Positions 60,330-64,000 of a DNA stretch of 64,000 bases are shown here, piece after piece. Source of the DNA: Hyphomicrobiales bacterium. Lineage in GTDB: Bacteria; Pseudomonadota; Alphaproteobacteria; Rhizobiales; Kaistiaceae. The stretch spans positions 124,001 through 188,000 of the forward strand of contig JAFKKF010000008.1 in the NCBI GenBank assembly GCA_017305635.1, given 5' to 3'. A program made the position numbers and the translations under genes. Below the pieces are notes generated by a model. It saw nothing but the letters and a program-made list of their open reading frames with translations, made no database searches and was not told the origin of the DNA. Every line of letters begins with the position of its first letter. Position 1 is the first letter of the stretch.

Positions 60330-61636
60330 CAGTTCGCCGACGTGCCGTAGGGAACGTTCCGGCCGCCGTAACGGCGCACCCGGACATTTGCCTGCTCGGC
60401 ATGGCCGACGAAGCCTTCCAGCATGCAGAGCCGCGAGCAGTAGGCGCCCATGGTGGCCGAGGCCTCATCCGTCAGGACTCGTTGATAGCTGTGCGTCTTC
60501 AGGAACTTGCCGACCCAGAGCCCTCCCGTATAGCGGCCGGCACGTTGCGTCGGGAGCGTGTGATTGGTGCCGATGACCTTGTCGCCGAAGGCGACATTGG
60601 TACGGGGCCCGAGGAACAGCGCACCGTATGACCTGAGATTCTGGAGATACCACTCATCACGGTCGGTCATGACCTGGACGTGCTCGAAAGCCAGGTCGTT
60701 GGCCTTGGCGAGCATCTCGTCATGGTCTTCGCAGAGAATGACCTCGCCGCAATTCTCCCACGCCATGCGGGCGACGCCGGCGGTCGGAAGGATCGCGAGC
60801 AGCCTCGCAACCTCGTCTATTGTTGCCCGCGCCAATCGTTCGGACGTGGTCAGAAGGATCGCCGGTGAGGTCGGCCCATGCTCCGCCTGGCCGAGGAGGT
60901 CGGTCGCGCAGATTTCGCCGTCGACCATATCGTCGGCGATCAGCAGCGTCTCGGTCGGGCCGGCGAAGAGATCGATGCCCACGCGCCCGAAGAGCTGCCG
61001 CTTCGCCTCCGCGACGAAAGCATTGCCCGGTCCGACGATCATGTCGACCGGCGCGATGCTGTCGGTGCCGATCGCCATGGCGGCGACCGCCTGCACTCCG
61101 CCAAGGCAGTAGATCTCGTCGGCGCCGGCAAGGTGCATGGCCGCCACGATCGCTGGATGGGGGGCGCCCTCGTGCGGCGGAGCGGAGGCGACGATGCGAT
61201 CGACGCCCGCTACCCGGGCCGTCACGATGCTCATGTGGGCGGAGGCGACCATCGGATACTTGCCGCCCGGCACGTAGCAGCCCACGGATGCCACCGGGAG
61301 GTTGCGGTGGCCGAGGACCACGCCGGGCAGCGTCTCGACCTCGAGGTCGAGGATGGTCGCTCGTTGGCGCTCGGCGAAGTTGCGCACCTGGGCCTGGGCG
61401 AAGCGGATGTCGTCCAGGTCACGCTTGGCGACCCGCGACAGCGCGCGTTCGATATCCTTCTCGCCAAGGCGGAAGGAATCCGGTTCGTACCTGTCGAATT
61501 TCAGCGAGAGCTCACGGACGGCCGTGTCGCCGCGGGCTTCGATGTCCGCGAGAATTTGCTCGACCGTGTGCTTCACGCGGGCATTTTCCTCTGCCTGCGC
61601 TGCGCGGCTTCGACCGGACTTCAAATGCCGGATCAT
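60329..61636 (-). CDS. Histidinol/sulfopropanediol dehydrogenase-family enzyme (HpsN-like)
   Basis: A 435-residue zinc-dependent NAD dehydrogenase that oxidises an alcohol in two steps to an acid. Zn ligands match HisD: Gln and His of G-Q-A-E-H-G, Asp of F-G-D-K-V and His of F-V-G-H-A-E. The catalytic Glu-His pair is in L-A-F-E-H. The C-terminal segment [16 protein letters not shown] is, as I recall, characteristic of sulfopropanediol 3-dehydrogenase rather than biosynthetic HisD. There are no histidine genes nearby. A strong ribosome site (GGAGGGGGTGAG) precedes ATG 61636. The substrate is inferred. Confidence 0.85.
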   Translation of the reverse strand: MIRHLKSGRSRAAQAEENARVKHTVEQILADIEARGDTAVRELSLKFDRYEPDSFRLGEKDIERALSRVAKRDLDDIRFAQAQVRNFAERQRATILDLEVETLPGVVLGHRNLPVASVGCYVPGGKYPMVASAHMSIVTARVAGVDRIVASAPPHEGAPHPAIVAAMHLAGADEIYCLGGVQAVAAMAIGTDSIAPVDMIVGPGNAFVAEAKRQLFGRVGIDLFAGPTETLLIADDMVDGEICATDLLGQAEHGPTSPAILLTTSERLARATIDEVARLLAILPTAGVARMAWENCGEVILCEDHDEMLAKANDLAFEHVQVMTDRDEWYLQNLRSYGALFLGPRTNVAFGDKVIGTNHTLPTQRAGRYTGGLWVGKFLKTHSYQRVLTDEASATMGAYCSRLCMLEGFVGHAEQANVRVRRYGGRNVPYGTSAN

Positions 61637-61692
61637 GGACTCACCCCCTCCACTCGTGCATCGGCTGTGTATGCCAGAAATTTGAATTTGCA

Positions 61693-61721
61693 TATTTGTA
61701 CAAGTATCGAGTATACGTATA
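61693..61721. promoter_or_regulatory. AT-rich palindromes in a divergent promoter
   Basis: TTGTACAA (61696-61703), extended to a near-perfect 16-base repeat at 61693-61708, and TATACGTATA (61712-61721) lie in an AT-rich block between the divergent dehydrogenase operons (61637-61797). They resemble operators of small helix-turn-helix regulators, but no regulator gene is within this locus. Confidence 0.5.
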
Positions 61722-61797
61722 TGAAGATTGCGAGAATGTACACCGGGCGGCCGCGAGCTGGTGGCACTCCGGATGGTGCAAGGACCGGGCGAACGGC

Positions 61798-62583
61798 ATG
61801 GATCTCGATCTGAAGGGCAAGCGGGCTCTGATTACCGGAGCTTCGCAGGGAATCGGCGCCGGCCTGGCCATGAGCTTCGCCGAAGAAGGCGCCGACCTCT
61901 GGCTCACCGCGCGCAATGTCGAGAACCTCACCCGGTTGAAGAGGGAGATCGGAGATCGCTTTCCCGCGAGTCGTGTCGAGACGATCCCGGTCGATCTGAC
62001 CGAGGCAGGAAGCGCGGAGCGCGTGGTTGCCGCGACCGGCGACGTCGACATCCTCGTCAACAACGCCGGAACGATCCCTTCCGGCTCGCTCCTCGACGTC
62101 GATCCGGTGCAATGGCGCGCCGGGTGGGACCTGAAGGTCTTCGGCTACATAAACCTGTCGCGGCTTTACTACCCGCGCATGAAGGCGGCGGGCGGGGGCG
62201 TCATCATCAACAATATTGGCAATGGCGGCGAGATCTGCGACCCGCGCTACGTCGCCGGTGCCATGGGCAATGCCAGCCTGATGGCCTTCACGCGGGCACT
62301 GGGCGGCGAAAGCCTCGGCGATGGAATCCGGGTCGTCGGCGTCAATCCGGGGCCGGTCGATACCGACCGCATCTACAACATGCTGAAGAAGCGCGCAGCG
62401 GATGTTCTCGGCGATGCGAGCCGGTATTCGGAGCTGGCGGCCACCTATCCGCTCGGGCGCCCCGCCCATGTACGCGAAGTGGCGGACCTGTTCCTTTTCC
62501 TCGCTTCGCCCCGCGCAGCCTACATTTCCGGAACCATCGTGACCATCGACGGCGGCATCGCTTCGCGCCGCTCGATCGTATGA
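61798..62583 (+). CDS. Atypical SDR-family protein lacking the YxxxK motif
   Basis: A 261-residue SDR-fold protein. The NAD(P) motif [11 protein letters not shown] and N-N-A-G are intact. Aligned from the conserved G-I-R-V segment, the catalytic tyrosine and lysine are replaced by Gly and Asn (A-G-A-M-G-N-A-S-L), and the catalytic Ser position reads G-N-G-G. The C-terminal T-I-D-G-G is present. It may use another mechanism or have lost redox activity. It overlaps the next gene by 4 bases. Confidence 0.85.
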   Translation: MDLDLKGKRALITGASQGIGAGLAMSFAEEGADLWLTARNVENLTRLKREIGDRFPASRVETIPVDLTEAGSAERVVAATGDVDILVNNAGTIPSGSLLDVDPVQWRAGWDLKVFGYINLSRLYYPRMKAAGGGVIINNIGNGGEICDPRYVAGAMGNASLMAFTRALGGESLGDGIRVVGVNPGPVDTDRIYNMLKKRAADVLGDASRYSELAATYPLGRPAHVREVADLFLFLASPRAAYISGTIVTIDGGIASRRSIV

Positions 62584-63371
62584 CCGGCGGCGGCGAGACG
62601 ATGGCGACGGCGCGAAAGCGGCTCGGCGTCATCGTGCCCTCGTCGAACACAATCGCGGAGGAGGGCACGCTGGCGGCGCTTGCCCACGATAGCGGCATCG
62701 CAGTGCATTTCACGCGGCTGCGCGTGGTGGCGATCGGCGATGGGGCCGACTCCCTGGCGCAGTTCGACGAGGCGCACTTCGCGGCGGCCGCGAACCTGCT
62801 CGCCGATGCCGGCGTCGGCATGATCCTGTGGAGCGGTACGGCGGCTTCGTGGCTCGGCTGGCAGGCCGACCGGCGGGTCACCGGCATCATCGAGCGGCAG
62901 TACGGCGTGCCGGCCGCGACGGCGACGACCGCGATCAATGACCGGCTTGCCCGGATGGGCGCGAAGAGGATCGGGCTCGTCACTCCCTATGTCGCGGCGA
63001 TCGAAGCCCGCATCGAGAACAACTACCGCGCGATCGGCATCGATGTCGCCTCCGCCGAGCGCCTCGACCTCACCCGCAATACCGACTACGCGGAGGTGCC
63101 GCCGGCGCGGATCGCTGCGATGGCGGAGCGCGTGGCGAAGGCGAAGCCGGACGCCATCGTCATCCTCTGCACCAACCTCGCCGGTACTCCCATCGCCGAT
63201 GCCGTCGCGGGCGCGACCGGCATCCCGGTACTCGATTCGGTCCGCGTCGCGGCGGAGGAGGCGGCATCCGCTCTCCACGCCGCGGCGGCCCCGAAGAAGG
63301 CGACACATGAAGCGCCAAGCCCAATCAAGAAAGAGACGTCGGTGTTCTCGGACGCAAGTCGCATCCCGTAA
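62580..63371 (+). CDS. Asp/Glu racemase-superfamily protein (maleate isomerase/arylmalonate decarboxylase-like)
   Basis: A 263-residue enzyme starting with V-I-V-P-S-S-N-T, the substrate-carboxylate loop. The second catalytic Cys is present in I-L-C-T-N-L-A-G-T, but the first position, usually A-C-T-S, reads W-S-G-T without Cys. A single-Cys arrangement is known from arylmalonate decarboxylase, so a decarboxylase or non-racemising role is possible. The C-terminal 25 residues are Lys/Ala-rich and low in similarity. It is coupled to the SDR by ATGA. Confidence 0.83.
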   Translation: MTGGGETMATARKRLGVIVPSSNTIAEEGTLAALAHDSGIAVHFTRLRVVAIGDGADSLAQFDEAHFAAAANLLADAGVGMILWSGTAASWLGWQADRRVTGIIERQYGVPAATATTAINDRLARMGAKRIGLVTPYVAAIEARIENNYRAIGIDVASAERLDLTRNTDYAEVPPARIAAMAERVAKAKPDAIVILCTNLAGTPIADAVAGATGIPVLDSVRVAAEEAASALHAAAAPKKATHEAPSPIKKETSVFSDASRIP

Positions 63372-63422
63372 CAAGGCCGCCAGCAGAGTGTATGCGGGCG
63401 TCGATAAGGAGAGGAAGCTGCC

Positions 63423-64000
63423 ATGATGAAGTTGGTGAAAGGTACCGCGTTGGCCGTCGGTCTGCTCGCCGCCGCGGCGTCGTTCGTCCCGCAGGCGACT
63501 GCTGCGGAAAGCGTGTCGGTGCGCCTCAAGTGGGTGACCCAGGCGCAGTTTGCTGGCATCTACGTCGCCAAGGCCAAGGGCTTCTACGAGGCGGCCGGGC
63601 TGGACGTAACCATCAATCCGGGCGGCCCGAACCTCAATCCGGAGACGCTCGTCGCATCGGGCGCGGACACGTTCGGAATCGCCGGCGGCACCGAGACGAT
63701 GATCTTCGCCGCCGAGAAGGGCCTGCCCATCGTTGCCATCGGCATGTCGCAGGAGAAGACGCCCTTCGTCTTCGCCTCCTTCGGCGATTCCGGTATCAAG
63801 ACAATCAAGGACTTCGCCGGAAAGAAGGTCGCCACGTTCTTCGAGGGGGCGCAGTACACTCTCTACACCGTCCTGCAGCATCAAGGCGTCGAGCAGTCGG
63901 CCCTGCAGATCATTCCGCAGCCCTTCTCGCTTCAGCCCTTCATCGACAAGCAGTTCGACGTCGCCACGCTGACCACCTATAACGAGCTTCTGGCCCTTCG
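63423..64000 (+). CDS. NMT1/THI5-type ABC substrate-binding protein, 5' part
   Basis: The first 192 residues of a periplasmic binding protein that runs off the right edge. A Sec signal peptide (M-M-K-L-V-K-G-T-A-L-A...A-T-A-A-E) precedes L-K-W-V-T-Q-A-Q-F-A-G-I-Y-V-A-K-A-K-G-F-Y, the hallmark of NMT1/SsuA-like proteins that bind pyrimidine precursors, sulfonates or aromatic acids. AGGAGAGGAAG precedes the start. With the upstream sulfopropanediol-like dehydrogenase, a sulfonate or small organic acid is possible. Confidence 0.9.
   Translation, partial: MMKLVKGTALAVGLLAAAASFVPQATAAESVSVRLKWVTQAQFAGIYVAKAKGFYEAAGLDVTINPGGPNLNPETLVASGADTFGIAGGTETMIFAAEKGLPIVAIGMSQEKTPFVFASFGDSGIKTIKDFAGKKVATFFEGAQYTLYTVLQHQGVEQSALQIIPQPFSLQPFIDKQFDVATLTTYNELLAL

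Noticed and set aside
60329-61636. Biosynthetic histidinol dehydrogenase (hisD)
   Set aside because: The C-terminal block and company (SDR, racemase-family enzyme, binding protein) are catabolic and there are no other his genes; an HpsN-like enzyme fits better.
1-64000. tRNA, rRNA, CRISPR arrays, transposases, integrases, phage genes
   Set aside because: None was recognised by eye; the remnants present are metabolic genes, not mobile-element genes. A tRNA or covariance-model scan was not possible here.

Overview
The DNA is about two-thirds G+C with strong G/C third-position bias, tightly packed operons and very frequent 4-base stop/start overlaps (ATGA, GTGA, TGATG). Gene content (CUT1 and CUT2 sugar ABC transporters, IlvD/Edd and enolase-type sugar-acid dehydratases, many FadR/GntR regulators, SDRs, a cbb3 oxidase with NsrR) points to an alphaproteobacterium, most likely a soil or plant-associated member of the Hyphomicrobiales. 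I cannot name genus or species from sequence alone. No rRNA, tRNA, CRISPR array, transposase or integrase was recognised.

Layout. 1-1033: end of a molybdenum hydroxylase locus (large and FAD subunits). 1073-4992 (minus): sugar-acid dehydratase operon (GntR regulator, IlvD/Edd dehydratase, SDR) with a 5'-truncated inositol-monophosphatase gene stuck to its end. 5113-6704: decayed ABC ATPase, small Cys protein and COG0523 GTPase. 6701-17379: divergent catabolic island around a GntR gene and an array of TTGCATGCAA-like sites; leftward two SDRs and an AA_synth protein, rightward a CUT2 importer, alpha/beta hydrolase, NodB-type deacetylase-like enzyme and asparaginase. 17392-23225 (minus): GntR, FMN-dependent hydroxyacid dehydrogenase, CUT1 transporter without a binding protein, and a DHDPS/NAL-family aldolase. 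23397-39902: a large sugar-oxidation region (second dehydratase, SMP-30 lactonase, two GMC dehydrogenases, orphan Tat-exported binding protein, aldo-keto reductase, second CUT2 importer, rhamnose mutarotase, enolase-superfamily dehydratase, GntR regulator with two DNA-binding domains).

39989-48118: respiratory and nitric-oxide block: NsrR-type regulator, then on the minus strand ccoN-O-Q-P, a 60-residue membrane protein, a DUF2189 protein, ccoI and ccoS (no ccoG or ccoH), with a divergent group III truncated haemoglobin. 48115-57677: a Ugp-like ABC importer with a GpdQ-like phosphodiesterase, HAD phosphatase, RpiR regulator, phospholipase-D enzyme and endonuclease/exonuclease/phosphatase protein, consistent with scavenging phosphodiesters. 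57733-59476: isochorismatase-family remnant and an FAD/NAD(P)-binding protein. 59565-64000: divergent degradation locus with an SDR and a sulfopropanediol/histidinol-dehydrogenase-family enzyme on one side, and an SDR lacking the YxxxK motif, a single-cysteine Asp/Glu racemase-family enzyme and a truncated NMT1/THI5-type binding protein on the other.

How they work together: nearly every module pairs an importer or regulator with oxidation, lactone or amide opening, dehydration and aldol cleavage steps. The window reads as a catabolic accessory region for sugars, sugar acids, amides and possibly sulfonates, interrupted by one respiratory operon. The AT-rich or palindromic gaps between divergent genes are the likely operators. 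Three gene remnants lie at module boundaries, suggesting the region was assembled by rearrangement.
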